Shown here: positions 1 through 6,400 of the stretch, one piece after another | Layout: each line of letters opens with the position of its first letter | Numbering within the stretch: position 1 is the first letter of the stretch | NCBI GenBank assembly: GCA_934215995.1 | Contig: CAKQBC010000114.1 | Location: forward strand, 1 to 7,270 | Direction: 5' to 3' | From: an uncultured Bacillus sp. | GTDB lineage: Bacteria > Bacillota > Bacilli > Bacillales > DSM-1321 | DNA length: 7,270 bases | Notes under the pieces: model-generated | The model's database searches: none | What the model saw: only the letters and a program-made list of their open reading frames with translations | What the model was told of the DNA's origin: nothing | Position numbers and translations under genes: made by a program

Positions 1-1
1 G

Positions 2-997
2 ATTAACGGAGTAGGGAATATTATGAAGTCGCGTGTATATGAAGAATTGGATGTGCCCGCATTCACCGACCGTACACGTGCTTCCTTGAAAATTCAGGAA
101 GGCTGCAATAACTTCTGTACGTTCTGCATCATTCCATGGGCGCGCGGCCTTATGAGATCACGCGATCCGAAAGAAGTAATTCGCCAGGCACAGCAGCTTG
201 TCAATGCCGGCTACAAAGAGATCGTGCTTACAGGCATCCATACAGGCGGATACGGAGCGGATATGAAGGATTATAATTTGGCGATGCTGTTGAACGATCT
301 GGAACGCGAAGTGGACGGACTGAAGAGAATCCGTATATCTTCCATTGAAGCAAGCCAAATCACGGATGAAATCATTGAAGTACTGAAGAATTCCACTAAA
401 GTGGTCCGCCATCTTCACATACCGATTCAATCCGGTTCGGATACTGTCCTGAAAAGAATGCGCCGTAAATATTCAATGGACTTCTTTGGCGACCGGATCC
501 GGAAACTGAAGGAGGCGCTGCCTGGACTTGCGGTCACTTCCGATGTAATTGTCGGCTTCCCTGGTGAAACAGAGGATGAATTCATGGAAACATATAACTT
601 CATCAAGGAGCATAAGTTCTCTGAACTTCATGTATTCCCGTATTCCAAACGGACAGGCACCCCAGCAGCCCGCATGGACGGCCAGGTGGATGAAGAAGTC
701 AAGAATGTACGGGTCCATAAATTGATTGAACTGAGCGACCAGCTTGCCAAAGAGTATGCTTCAGAATTTGAAGGGGAAGTCATAGAGATTATCCCAGAAG
801 AGCAATTCACGGAAGGCGGGAAAGATAATCTGTACGTCGGTTACTCCGATAACTACCTGAAAGTAGTATTCGCCGGAACAGAGGATATGATTGGGGAACT
901 GGTGAAGGTAAAAATCACAAAAGCGGGGTATCCTTATAACGAGGGACAATTCGTAAAAGTGATGAGCCCCCATGAAGAAGCCTTGTTGAAAGCATAA
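2..997 (+). CDS. mtaB: tRNA t6A37 methylthiotransferase MtaB (5'-truncated by window edge)
   Basis: Radical-SAM methylthiotransferase that converts t6A37 to ms2t6A37 in ANN-decoding tRNAs. The frame is open from base 2, before the ATG at 23, and the residues before that Met (INGVGNI) continue family sequence, so the gene begins outside the window. About 331 residues are visible; B. subtilis YqeV/MtaB is about 450, so the N-terminal UPF0004 domain with its own cluster cysteines is missing. The radical-SAM cluster motif GCNNFCTFC (CxxxCxxC) has its cysteine codons at 104, 116 and 125. The core barrel follows, with [19 protein letters not shown] and [13 protein letters not shown]. The last ~70 residues, from about EFEGEVIEI, look like the C-terminal TRAM RNA-binding domain. 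In B. subtilis this gene ends the hrcA-grpE-dnaK-dnaJ operon. Here deoC follows 28 bases later with no terminator between, so they are probably co-transcribed. Confidence 0.96.
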   Translation: MNGVGNIMKSRVYEELDVPAFTDRTRASLKIQEGCNNFCTFCIIPWARGLMRSRDPKEVIRQAQQLVNAGYKEIVLTGIHTGGYGADMKDYNLAMLLNDLEREVDGLKRIRISSIEASQITDEIIEVLKNSTKVVRHLHIPIQSGSDTVLKRMRRKYSMDFFGDRIRKLKEALPGLAVTSDVIVGFPGETEDEFMETYNFIKEHKFSELHVFPYSKRTGTPAARMDGQVDEEVKNVRVHKLIELSDQLAKEYASEFEGEVIEIIPEEQFTEGGKDNLYVGYSDNYLKVVFAGTEDMIGELVKVKITKAGYPYNEGQFVKVMSPHEEALLKA

Positions 998-1025
998 TAT
1001 TTTCATTTATGAAGGAGACAGCCGA

Positions 1026-1697
1026 ATGAATAATAAGATTGCGTCCATGATTGACCATACTGCGCTTAAGGCGGATACGACATTGCATCAGATTACTGCA
1101 TTGTGCGACGAAGCGCGTGAATACAAGTTTGCTTCCGTTTGCGTGAATCCATACTGGGTGAAAAAAGCTTCGGAATTGCTGTCGGGATCCGGTGTGGATG
1201 TTTGTACTGTCATCGGATTCCCTTTAGGGGCATCCGCTTCCTCCGTAAAGGCTTTCGAAACAAAACAGGCGATTGAGGACGGAGCGACTGAAGTTGATAT
1301 GGTCATCAATATCGGAGCGCTTAAAGACGGAGATTATGAAACGGTTGAGCGTGATATCCGTGCTGTCACAGAGGCCGCTAAAGGCAAAGCATTGACGAAG
1401 GTCATCATCGAAACGAGCCTGCTGACAGATGAGGAGAAAGTGAAAGCTTGTGAATTGTCCGTTAAGGCAGGAGCGGATTTCGTGAAAACGTCCACTGGTT
1501 TTTCAACAGGCGGTGCGACAAAAGAAGATATCGCATTGATGAGAAAGACAGTCGGCCCTGACCTTGGCGTAAAGGCATCAGGCGGTGTGAGAAACGCCGA
1601 GGATGCTGAGGCGATGATCCAGGCAGGAGCGACAAGAATAGGCGCAAGCGCAAGCATTGCGATCGTAAGCGGAAAGACTGCAGACAGCGACTATTAA
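1026..1697 (+). CDS. deoC: Deoxyribose-phosphate aldolase
   Basis: Class I aldolase that cleaves 2-deoxyribose 5-phosphate into acetaldehyde and glyceraldehyde 3-phosphate in cytoplasmic deoxynucleoside salvage. At 223 residues it is full length for the short bacterial DeoC type, a single TIM barrel. Catalytic landmarks are visible: Asp91 in EVDMVINIG, the Schiff-base Lys154 in DFVKTSTGF, and Lys183 in [14 protein letters not shown] near residue 206 is the expected phosphate-binding turn. The ATG at 1026 is preceded by AAGGAG (1012-1017) with 8 bases between. The gene lies 28 bases after mtaB and is followed by the hairpin at 1708-1768, so it is probably the last gene of the mtaB transcript. 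In B. subtilis deoC (dra) is instead in the DeoR-controlled dra-nupC-pdp operon. No obvious promoter or operator fits in the 28-base gap. Confidence 0.97.
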   Translation: MNNKIASMIDHTALKADTTLHQITALCDEAREYKFASVCVNPYWVKKASELLSGSGVDVCTVIGFPLGASASSVKAFETKQAIEDGATEVDMVINIGALKDGDYETVERDIRAVTEAAKGKALTKVIIETSLLTDEEKVKACELSVKAGADFVKTSTGFSTGGATKEDIALMRKTVGPDLGVKASGGVRNAEDAEAMIQAGATRIGASASIAIVSGKTADSDY

Positions 1698-1707
1698 GAA
1701 ATAAACA

Positions 1708-1768
1708 AGACCCCCTAGAAATATAAAATGTACCCTTTGTAAAGGACATTTTAATATCTTGGGGGTCT
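1708..1768. terminator. Bidirectional intrinsic terminator between convergent deoC and yqeW
   Basis: The outer arms AGACCCCC (1708-1715) and GGGGGTCT (1761-1768) are perfectly complementary. Inside them AAAATGT/ACATTTT (1725-1731/1746-1752) and CCTTT/AAAGG (1734-1738/1741-1745) continue the stem with small bulges. On the + strand the hairpin is followed by the T-rich CTATTTATATT. On the - strand it is followed by TTGTTTATTTCTT. It begins only 2 bases after the yqeW stop codon and 10 bases after the deoC stop, so it can end both convergent transcripts. Confidence 0.85.
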
Positions 1769-1770
1769 AT

Positions 1771-2709
1771 TTATATTCCGTTTGTCCGATTCCTGTCATG
1801 AACCGATAAAATGAAACGGCTGAAAAGGTTCGTGAATGGCAGCACGAGAAGGCTGCATATGATGTTGAACAGGACGCTCGCATGGGCAAGCTGGACCTGT
1901 TTGGCATCCGTCAGCAGGGCCGCTGCCCATTCAAGCTCACTGATGAACGGGTAAAACAATGCGACCCCCAGCAGGTTCAGCCATATATGGGCATATGCGG
2001 TCAGTTTGGCTTCTTTCGGGCTTCCGAGCGCAGCAATGTAGCCGGTGATGCATGTTCCTATATTTGAGCCGAGCATAAGGGCAATCCCCGCAGCCACAGA
2101 CATTTCATTCCCGGCGATAAAGCCCATTGCAATCCCGATTGTCGCTGTGCTTGAATGAATCAGTGCTGTAATCAGGGCGCCTGTGAAGACGGCAAAGAGC
2201 AAATGGTCCTCAACTGAGGCGAGAAGCATTGAGAAAAAAGGATATCCTGATAACGGTTCAGCCAGCGAGGTGAAACCCCCTATGGCGAAAAAAATCAAAA
2301 ACAGCCCCATCAGAGCAAATCCGGTGTGCCTGAGAATGCGCCGTCCTGTCAGAACGAGGATGAACCCTGCAAAGATCCCCGGAAAAATCCAACGTTCGAG
2401 AGAAAAGGTCATAAATTCAGCAGTGATGGTTGTACCGATGTTGCTGCCGAGTATGATGCCGATGCTCTGCTGGAATGTAAGGCCGCCGACCGACACGAGA
2501 CCGACAGTCATCACCATTACGGCTGAGCTGCTCTGGAGGAGCGCTGTGAAGAACATGCCAGTGAAAAAACCTTTCACAGGCGTAGCGGCAACACGCTGGA
2601 TCCTGTCCCGCAAAGCATCGCCTGTCAGGTTCAAAAGCCCATGCCTCAGAATAGCCATCGCACACAAAAATATGATTATATAAAAAATGAATAATAGAAG
2701 CTCTTTCAT
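1771..2709 (-). CDS. yqeW: Na/Pi-cotransporter II family (NptA-like) membrane protein
   Basis: Polytopic membrane protein of the Na+/phosphate cotransporter II family (PF02690), predicted to move phosphate or a related anion with sodium. The family's inverted repeat is visible. Repeat 1 has ALLQSSSA (57-63) and LGSNIGTT (87-94). Repeat 2 has ALIHSSTA (182-189) and LGSNIGTC (213-220). Hydrophobic segments lie at about 3-25, 48-75, 105-121, 128-147, 170-195, 205-228, 240-255 and 276-298. There is no PhoU-like C-terminal tail, which fits the short YqeW type (about 307 residues in B. subtilis). I prefer the ATG at 2709 (312 residues): AAGGGGTGG lies 9 bases upstream on the - strand. The in-frame ATG at 2760 has no RBS and would sit at the predicted transcription start. 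The gene is divergent from rpsU. A phosphate role is inferred from family only. Confidence 0.88.
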   Translation of the reverse strand: MKELLLFIFYIIIFLCAMAILRHGLLNLTGDALRDRIQRVAATPVKGFFTGMFFTALLQSSSAVMVMTVGLVSVGGLTFQQSIGIILGSNIGTTITAEFMTFSLERWIFPGIFAGFILVLTGRRILRHTGFALMGLFLIFFAIGGFTSLAEPLSGYPFFSMLLASVEDHLLFAVFTGALITALIHSSTATIGIAMGFIAGNEMSVAAGIALMLGSNIGTCITGYIAALGSPKEAKLTAYAHIWLNLLGVALFYPFISELEWAAALLTDAKQVQLAHASVLFNIICSLLVLPFTNLFSRFILSVHDRNRTNGI

Positions 2710-2767
2710 CGTAAAAGTCCACCCCTTCTCCAAATCATATTTCCTGAAGGGAAGGGACATGCCAATA

Positions 2768-2796
2768 ATTACAAATCGGCTTTAAAAAGTGGCCAA
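2768..2796 (-). promoter_or_regulatory. Candidate sigma-A promoter for yqeW
   Basis: On the - strand, TTGGCC (2796-2791; 4 of 6 to TTGACA) and TGTAAT (2773-2768; 5 of 6 to TATAAT) are separated by 17 bases. Transcription would start near 2761, giving a leader of about 50 bases to the ATG at 2709. The -35 is imperfect, so this is a moderate call. Confidence 0.4.
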
Positions 2797-2825
2797 TGCC
2801 TACTAAATCAATTTTTGAGAATTAG

Positions 2826-2854
2826 TTGACCTTACATTATCCTTATATTATAAT
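2826..2854 (+). promoter_or_regulatory. Sigma-A promoter of rpsU-yqeY
   Basis: TTGACC (2826-2831) and a perfect TATAAT (2849-2854) are separated by the ideal 17 bases. Start of transcription would be near 2861, leaving a leader of about 60 bases before the rpsU ATG. The strength of the match suits a ribosomal protein gene. Confidence 0.85.
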
Positions 2855-2922
2855 CGATAAGTACATGATATGAATTATGTTACACTTGAGTTAGTGTGTT
2901 GTGTTCGGAGGGAGGGATAGAG

Positions 2923-3096
2923 ATGTCTAAAACCGTAGTTCGTAAAAACGAATCACTTGAAGATGCTCTTCGCCGCTTCAAACGCACTGTATCTAAAACA
3001 GGTACACTGCAAGAAGCAAGAAAGCGCGAATTTTATGAAAAGCCAAGCGTAAGACGTAAGAAAAAGTCTGAAGCTGCAAGAAAACGTAAATGGTAA
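2923..3096 (+). CDS. rpsU: 30S ribosomal protein S21
   Basis: Small basic protein of the 30S subunit, near the platform and the 3' end of 16S rRNA, important for initiation. It has 57 residues, the usual Bacillus length. The sequence begins [19 protein letters not shown], and the C-terminus is extremely basic ([14 protein letters not shown]). The ATG at 2923 follows the purine run GGAGGGAGGG (2907-2916) by 6 bases; upstream in-frame non-ATG starts would lie before this RBS and are rejected. yqeY follows 14 bases after the stop with no terminator between them, so the two form one transcript from the promoter at 2826-2854. Confidence 0.98.
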   Translation: MSKTVVRKNESLEDALRRFKRTVSKTGTLQEARKREFYEKPSVRRKKKSEAARKRKW

Positions 3097-3110
3097 GAGA
3101 GGGTGGAAAT

Positions 3111-3557
3111 ATGAGTCTTCTCGATCGTTTAAACAATGACATGAAACAAGCGATGAAGAACAAGGAAAAAGACAAGCTTTCTGTCATTCGTATGCTTAAG
3201 GCTTCGATTCAGAATGAAGCGCTGAAGCTAAGGAAAGATACATTAACAGACGAAGAAGATTTGACAGTCCTTTCTCGCGAATTGAAACAACGTAAAGACT
3301 CTCTCCAAGAGTTTTCAAATGCTGGTCGAGACGACCTCGTTGAAAAAGTTCAATCCGAAATCAAATACGTAGAAGTATATATGCCTCAGCAACTTACGGA
3401 AGAGGAAGTAACTGATATAGTTAAAGATACCATTGCAAGCGTTGGAGCTACATCCAAAGCCGATATGGGTAAAGTAATGGGAGCCCTTATGCCTAAGGTC
3501 AAAGGCAAGGCTGATGGTGCTCTTGTTAATAAATTAGTACAACAACATCTATCTTAA
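3111..3557 (+). CDS. yqeY: GatB/YqeY domain protein
   Basis: Cytoplasmic, almost wholly helical protein of 148 residues, equal to B. subtilis YqeY. The family resembles the C-terminal tail domain of GatB, the tRNA-dependent amidotransferase subunit. Its own role is not firmly established; tRNA binding or translation support is inferred from that similarity and from its persistent linkage to rpsU. Landmarks are the N-terminal [17 protein letters not shown], the central [16 protein letters not shown] (about 85-99) and the C-terminal [18 protein letters not shown] (about 119-136). I chose the ATG at 3111 because GAGGGTGG lies just upstream. The in-frame ATG at 3090 overlaps the rpsU coding end and has no RBS. 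The stop is followed by the terminator at 3566-3595. Confidence 0.95.
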   Translation: MSLLDRLNNDMKQAMKNKEKDKLSVIRMLKASIQNEALKLRKDTLTDEEDLTVLSRELKQRKDSLQEFSNAGRDDLVEKVQSEIKYVEVYMPQQLTEEEVTDIVKDTIASVGATSKADMGKVMGALMPKVKGKADGALVNKLVQQHLS

Positions 3558-3565
3558 ACTCGTTT

Positions 3566-3595
3566 AAAAGCCACAGGCATTTGCTTGTGGCTTTT
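3566..3595. terminator. Intrinsic terminator after yqeY
   Basis: AAAAGCCACA (3566-3575) and TGTGGCTTTT (3586-3595) form a perfect 10-bp inverted repeat with a 10-base centre. The T-run of the right arm continues into GAATTTATT. The arms are symmetric A/T-flanked, so it could also stop transcription from the other direction. It begins 8 bases after the yqeY stop codon. Confidence 0.9.
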
Positions 3596-3764
3596 GAATT
3601 TATTCCGCCAAACCCTGGGAAAGGGCCCGCTCAAAAGCAGGCTGGAATCATAAGCCTCAAGCGGAAAAGGGGGCAATGGTTTATCTGTTGATTGGGCAAT
3701 GGCGGGACGGAGTTTTATATTTGGACATAAATAAACGAAACAATTTTGCGTCAATTCGCTTTTT
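3596..3764. other. Non-coding spacer between yqeY terminator and yqeZ promoter
   Basis: I see no credible reading frame here. The left half can fold: TTCCGC (3603-3608) pairs with GCGGAA (3661-3666) and encloses two small hairpins, CCCT/AGGG (3613-3616/3622-3625) and AGGCT/AGCCT (3639-3643/3653-3657). A 9-base direct repeat GGGCAATGG occurs at 3671 and 3694. No convincing + strand promoter precedes the fold. A weak - strand promoter-like pair (TTGTTT-N18-TATAAA) points toward it. Function is unknown. Confidence 0.4.
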
Positions 3765-3790
3765 TGAAACCTTTTTGTAATATAATCGTA
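3765..3790 (+). promoter_or_regulatory. Sigma-W (ECF) promoter of the yqeZ-floA operon
   Basis: TGAAAC (3765-3770) and CGTA (3787-3790) are separated by exactly 16 bases, the full consensus for sigma-W promoters. In B. subtilis the yqeZ-yqfA-yqfB operon belongs to the sigma-W cell-envelope stress regulon, so motif and context agree. Transcription would begin near 3797-3800, giving a leader of about 27 bases. A TATAAT (3781-3786) overlaps the spacer end but lacks a suitable sigma-A -35 at 17 bases. Confidence 0.88.
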
Positions 3791-3810
3791 TATACATATA
3801 TCATAGCGTG

Positions 3811-3828
3811 AAAGGAGGATCTGCATTG
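3811..3828 (+). promoter_or_regulatory. RBS that decides the TTG start of yqeZ
   Basis: AAAGGAGG (3811-3818) is a near-perfect Shine-Dalgarno. The TTG at 3826 follows it by 7 bases. The in-frame GTG at 3808 directly abuts the SD and has none of its own, so TTG is the likely initiator. Confidence 0.8.
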
Positions 3829-5148
3829 CGAAGAGTGGTTTCCTTTCTTCTTTTCATGGGGCTGTTAATGAGCGTTCTTTTGCCGGCGCACAGTAAAGCT
3901 GCCGAAGAAAAGGTATATATCGTCCCTTTGGAGAATACGGTTGAAAATGCCCTGTATTCCTTTTTGGAAAGAGCAATCACCACTGCTGAAGAAGATGGTG
4001 CCTCCGCTATTATCTTTCAGATCAATACGACAGGCGGAAGAGTGGACGCAGCCACAAAAATCGCCAAGCTATTTTCGGATGCCGAGATCCGTACGATTGC
4101 TTGGGTAGACACTGAAGCTTTATCAGCCGGAGCGTATATCGCTTTAAACGCAGATGAAATCTATATGTCTCCAGGCTCAACAATGGGAGCGGCAGCCATT
4201 ATTGATTCCAATGGGAACGCAGCTGATAAAAAAGCGCAGTCTTACTGGAATGCTGCCATGAAAACGGCAGCCGAGAAGAACGACAGAGATCCGCGTTATG
4301 CGCTGGCTATGGCGGATGAAGACAATGACCTCGCAGAACTGGGGGCCGGCAAAGGGAAGCTGCTGACATTGACGGAAACACAGGCCCTCGAAGTCGGCTA
4401 CAGTGAAGGCACGGTGGAAAACCAGGAAGAGATGCTAAAAGCGGCCGGTTATGAGAATGCCGACATTCTGCAGCTGAACGAGAGTCTCGCTGAAAAGGCG
4501 GCAAGGTTTTTGACCAATCCGCTTGTAATCCCTTTTCTGCTGACAATCGGACTGCTTGGGATTGTCATTGAAATCTTCTCGCCGGGATTCGGCTGGCCTG
4601 GATTCACGGGCATATCGGCCTTGCTGCTGTTTTTCTTCGGGCATCTTGTGGCGGGCCTGGCAGGGTATGAAACCATTATTTTGTTCCTTGTCGGATTGCT
4701 CCTTTTGCTTCTGGAATTATACTTGCCGGGAGGAATCGCGGGGGCCTTAGGCGGTGCGGCGGTGATCGGCAGCCTGTTCATTGCCGGGGAGAATAATACG
4801 CATATGGCAGTGTCCATAGCAATTGCGGTTACTGTTTCACTGGTTGTATCAATTTTAATGGTAAAGGTGTTTGGAAAACAGATGAGATTTTTTAAAAAGA
4901 TGATTCTAACTGATTCAACGAGCACTGAGAATGGTTATGTCTCAAATATTAACCGGTTGGACCTCATCGGCAGGACTGGTACAGCCCAAACGGCCCTTCG
5001 CCCATCGGGGATAGCCGTAATTGACGATGAGAGGCTTGATGTTGTGACGGAAGGAAGCTTCATCGACCCGGGGAAACCGGTTAAGATTGTCAAGGTGGAA
5101 GGTTCAAGGATCGTAGTCAGGGAGATACAGAAAACAGAGGAAGGATGA
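3826..5148 (+). CDS. yqeZ: NfeD-family membrane protein, ClpP-class serine protease domain (NfeD1b)
   Basis: Membrane protein of 440 residues (B. subtilis YqeZ is about 437). Domains in order: a signal or anchor segment (about 4-20, ending near AHSKAAEEK); a ClpP/SppA-like (S49-type) domain (about 28-215); four to five membrane helices (about 233-252, 262-279, 283-300, 303-320, 327-349); and a C-terminal NfeD OB-fold-like domain (about 375-435) with IGRTGTAQTALRPSG and DVVTEGSFIDPG. In the protease domain, NTTGGRVDAA (67-76) matches the oxyanion-side glycines. ALSAGAY holds the probable nucleophile Ser100, and Lys146 in AAMKTAAEK is the likely partner by analogy with archaeal PH1510, where Ser and Lys form the dyad. 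The start is TTG. floA begins 8 bases after the stop. NfeD1b proteins are typical partners of flotillins. A proteolytic target is unknown. Confidence 0.93.
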   Translation: MRRVVSFLLFMGLLMSVLLPAHSKAAEEKVYIVPLENTVENALYSFLERAITTAEEDGASAIIFQINTTGGRVDAATKIAKLFSDAEIRTIAWVDTEALSAGAYIALNADEIYMSPGSTMGAAAIIDSNGNAADKKAQSYWNAAMKTAAEKNDRDPRYALAMADEDNDLAELGAGKGKLLTLTETQALEVGYSEGTVENQEEMLKAAGYENADILQLNESLAEKAARFLTNPLVIPFLLTIGLLGIVIEIFSPGFGWPGFTGISALLLFFFGHLVAGLAGYETIILFLVGLLLLLLELYLPGGIAGALGGAAVIGSLFIAGENNTHMAVSIAIAVTVSLVVSILMVKVFGKQMRFFKKMILTDSTSTENGYVSNINRLDLIGRTGTAQTALRPSGIAVIDDERLDVVTEGSFIDPGKPVKIVKVEGSRIVVREIQKTEEG

Positions 5149-5156
5149 TTAAGTAA

Positions 5157-6143
5157 ATGGGTCCAGATACAATTATGATATTGATTGCAGTAGTATTGGG
5201 GATAGTAGTCCTCTCCGTATTCTTTACATTTGTTCCTGTCATGCTGTGGATTTCGGCATTGGCAGCAGGAGTGAAGATCAGCATCTTCACATTGGTAGGT
5301 ATGAGGCTCCGCCGTGTTATACCGAGCAGGGTTGTCAATCCGTTAATCAAGGCGCATAAAGCAGGGCTTGACGTGACGACAAACCAGCTGGAGAGCCATT
5401 ACCTTGCAGGAGGTAATGTAGACCGCGTTGTGAACGCATTGATTGCGGCACAGCGTGCAAATATTGAATTGAGCTTCGAAAGAACGGCAGCCATCGATTT
5501 GGCCGGACGTGATGTTCTTGAAGCGGTACAAATGAGCGTTAACCCGAAAGTAATCGAAACTCCATTCATATCCGGTGTCGCTATGGACGGGATTGAGGTT
5601 AAGGCCAAAGCAAGGATTACCGTGCGTGCGAACATCGAACGCCTTGTCGGGGGTGCCGGTGAAGAAACAATCGTTGCCCGTGTAGGTGAAGGGATCGTTT
5701 CTACAATCGGTTCATCCGAGAGCCATAAAAAGGTGCTGGAAAACCCTGATATGATTTCAAGGACAGTCCTGGCAAAAGGCCTTGACTCAGGAACAGCATT
5801 CGAAATTCTGTCGATCGATATTGCCGATGTTGATATCGGCAAAAATATCGGTGCGATGCTGCAAACGGACCAGGCGGAGGCCGATAAGAAAATCGCCCAG
5901 GCGAAAGCCGAGGAACGCCGCGCAATGGCTGTAGCCCAAGAGCAGGAAATGAGGGCGAAAGTCGAAGAGATGAGAGCCAAAGTTGTGGAAGCAGAAGCAG
6001 AAGTGCCGCTTGCAATGGCTGTGGCCCTTAAAGACGGCAATATCGGAGTAATGGATTATATGAATATCCAGAACCTGACTGCAGATACCGAAATGAGAGA
6101 CTCAATCGGAAAAATGTCAGATGATAAAAACGGCAGCAACTAA
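5157..6143 (+). CDS. floA: Flotillin-like membrane raft scaffold protein FloA
   Basis: Flotillin-like SPFH/PHB protein that assembles into foci in functional membrane microdomains and affects fluidity and the placement of membrane proteins. It has 328 residues (B. subtilis FloA is 331). An N-terminal hydrophobic segment (about 5-29) and an adjacent one (31-48, ending [14 protein letters not shown]) form the membrane insertion region. The PHB core spans about 50-230, with [20 protein letters not shown] and [16 protein letters not shown]. An Ala/Glu/Lys/Arg-rich coiled coil (about 237-285) follows, holding the tandem heptads [14 protein letters not shown], then [21 protein letters not shown]. 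The ATG at 5157 follows AGAGGAAGGATG, which overlaps the yqeZ stop, so translation may be coupled. It shares the sigma-W promoter at 3765. No terminator is seen after the stop. Confidence 0.97.
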   Translation: MGPDTIMILIAVVLGIVVLSVFFTFVPVMLWISALAAGVKISIFTLVGMRLRRVIPSRVVNPLIKAHKAGLDVTTNQLESHYLAGGNVDRVVNALIAAQRANIELSFERTAAIDLAGRDVLEAVQMSVNPKVIETPFISGVAMDGIEVKAKARITVRANIERLVGGAGEETIVARVGEGIVSTIGSSESHKKVLENPDMISRTVLAKGLDSGTAFEILSIDIADVDIGKNIGAMLQTDQAEADKKIAQAKAEERRAMAVAQEQEMRAKVEEMRAKVVEAEAEVPLAMAVALKDGNIGVMDYMNIQNLTADTEMRDSIGKMSDDKNGSN

Positions 6144-6331
6144 TAATGGGTTGACGCCTTATCCAGTCCTTGGCTGAGCGTACATTCGAATCGCCGCCGG
6201 CTGATTTTGGGCTTCTATGGCCTATGATCCGACCGGCTGCGGGAAGAAAATCCATCTAAATCGCATGGAACTGGCTCTGTATCCCTGATGGGAATCTGGC
6301 ATCTATCCAGTCCATACAATTGCCGGTTCAA

Positions 6332-6361
6332 GCCAAGGCCTCTAATTCAGAAGGCCTCGGC
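6332..6361 (+). promoter_or_regulatory. Stable hairpin in the leader, not a terminator
   Basis: GCCAAGGCCT (6332-6341) pairs with AGGCCTCGGC (6352-6361) at 9 of 10 positions, with one A/C mismatch. CT/AG inside and GTT/AAC outside (6326-6328/6364-6366) can extend it. The following bases are GTAACG with no T-run, so it is more likely a structural, processing or regulatory element than a terminator. It ends 39 bases before the downstream ATG. Confidence 0.6.
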
Positions 6362-6382
6362 GTAACGAAAGCGATATCCGGA

Positions 6383-6399
6383 AAGGAGAGTGGCTCCTT
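6383..6399 (+). promoter_or_regulatory. Shine-Dalgarno-sequestering hairpin before the yqfB-position gene
   Basis: AAGGAG (6383-6388), the ribosome binding site, is perfectly complementary to CTCCTT (6394-6399), with the 5-base loop AGTGG. The stem ends one base before the ATG at 6401. Folded, it would hide the RBS. The distance from GGAG to ATG (12 bases) is long in linear form. Confidence 0.6.
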
Positions 6400-6400
6400 A

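Larger units (their letters stand above)
6144..6400 (+). other. 257-base structured leader between floA and the next gene
   Basis: No plausible coding frame or terminator is visible, so the floA transcript probably runs through. The stretch is unusually long for a within-operon gap. It contains two notable hairpins (listed separately), a 10-base direct repeat TATCCAGTCC at 6160 and 6304, a 7-base repeat CCGGCTG at 6197 and 6233, and small stems UCCC/GGGA and CTGG/CCAG near 6282-6310. TTGACG at 6151 has no matching -10, so I do not call a promoter. The in-frame TTG at 6320 lacks an RBS. Confidence 0.5.

Noticed and set aside
2183..2683. Long open frame on the + strand opposite yqeW
   Set aside because: It is a shadow of the membrane-protein gene on the other strand, with unnatural composition and no RBS.
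1771..2760. Longer yqeW reading frame from the ATG at 2760 (329 residues)
   Set aside because: No RBS before 2760, the predicted transcription start is next to it, and the ATG at 2709 has AAGGGGTGG and gives the family length.
2822..2848. TTAGTT, TTACAT and TTATAT at 10-11 base spacing, reminiscent of PhoP direct repeats near a phosphate-type transporter
   Set aside because: They match the TT(A/T/C)A(C/T)A consensus poorly, lie over the rpsU promoter in AT-rich DNA, and are far from the yqeW -10.
3736..3757. CGAAAC at 3736 as a second ECF-type -35
   Set aside because: No CGTA or CGTC occurs at 16 bases; the perfect motif is at 3765-3790.
5399..6040. Long open frame on the - strand opposite floA
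   Set aside because: Ser/Ala/Thr-rich shadow of the strongly conserved floA frame; no RBS or family resemblance.
6151..6179. TTGACG as a promoter just after floA
   Set aside because: At 16-18 base spacing the sequence is CTGAGC-like and has no resemblance to a -10.
6320..6400. 27-residue N-terminal extension of the yqfB-position gene from the TTG at 6320
   Set aside because: It has no RBS, would be translated through a stable hairpin, and would bury the membrane anchor behind an unlikely leader; the SD at 6383-6388 serves the ATG at 6401.
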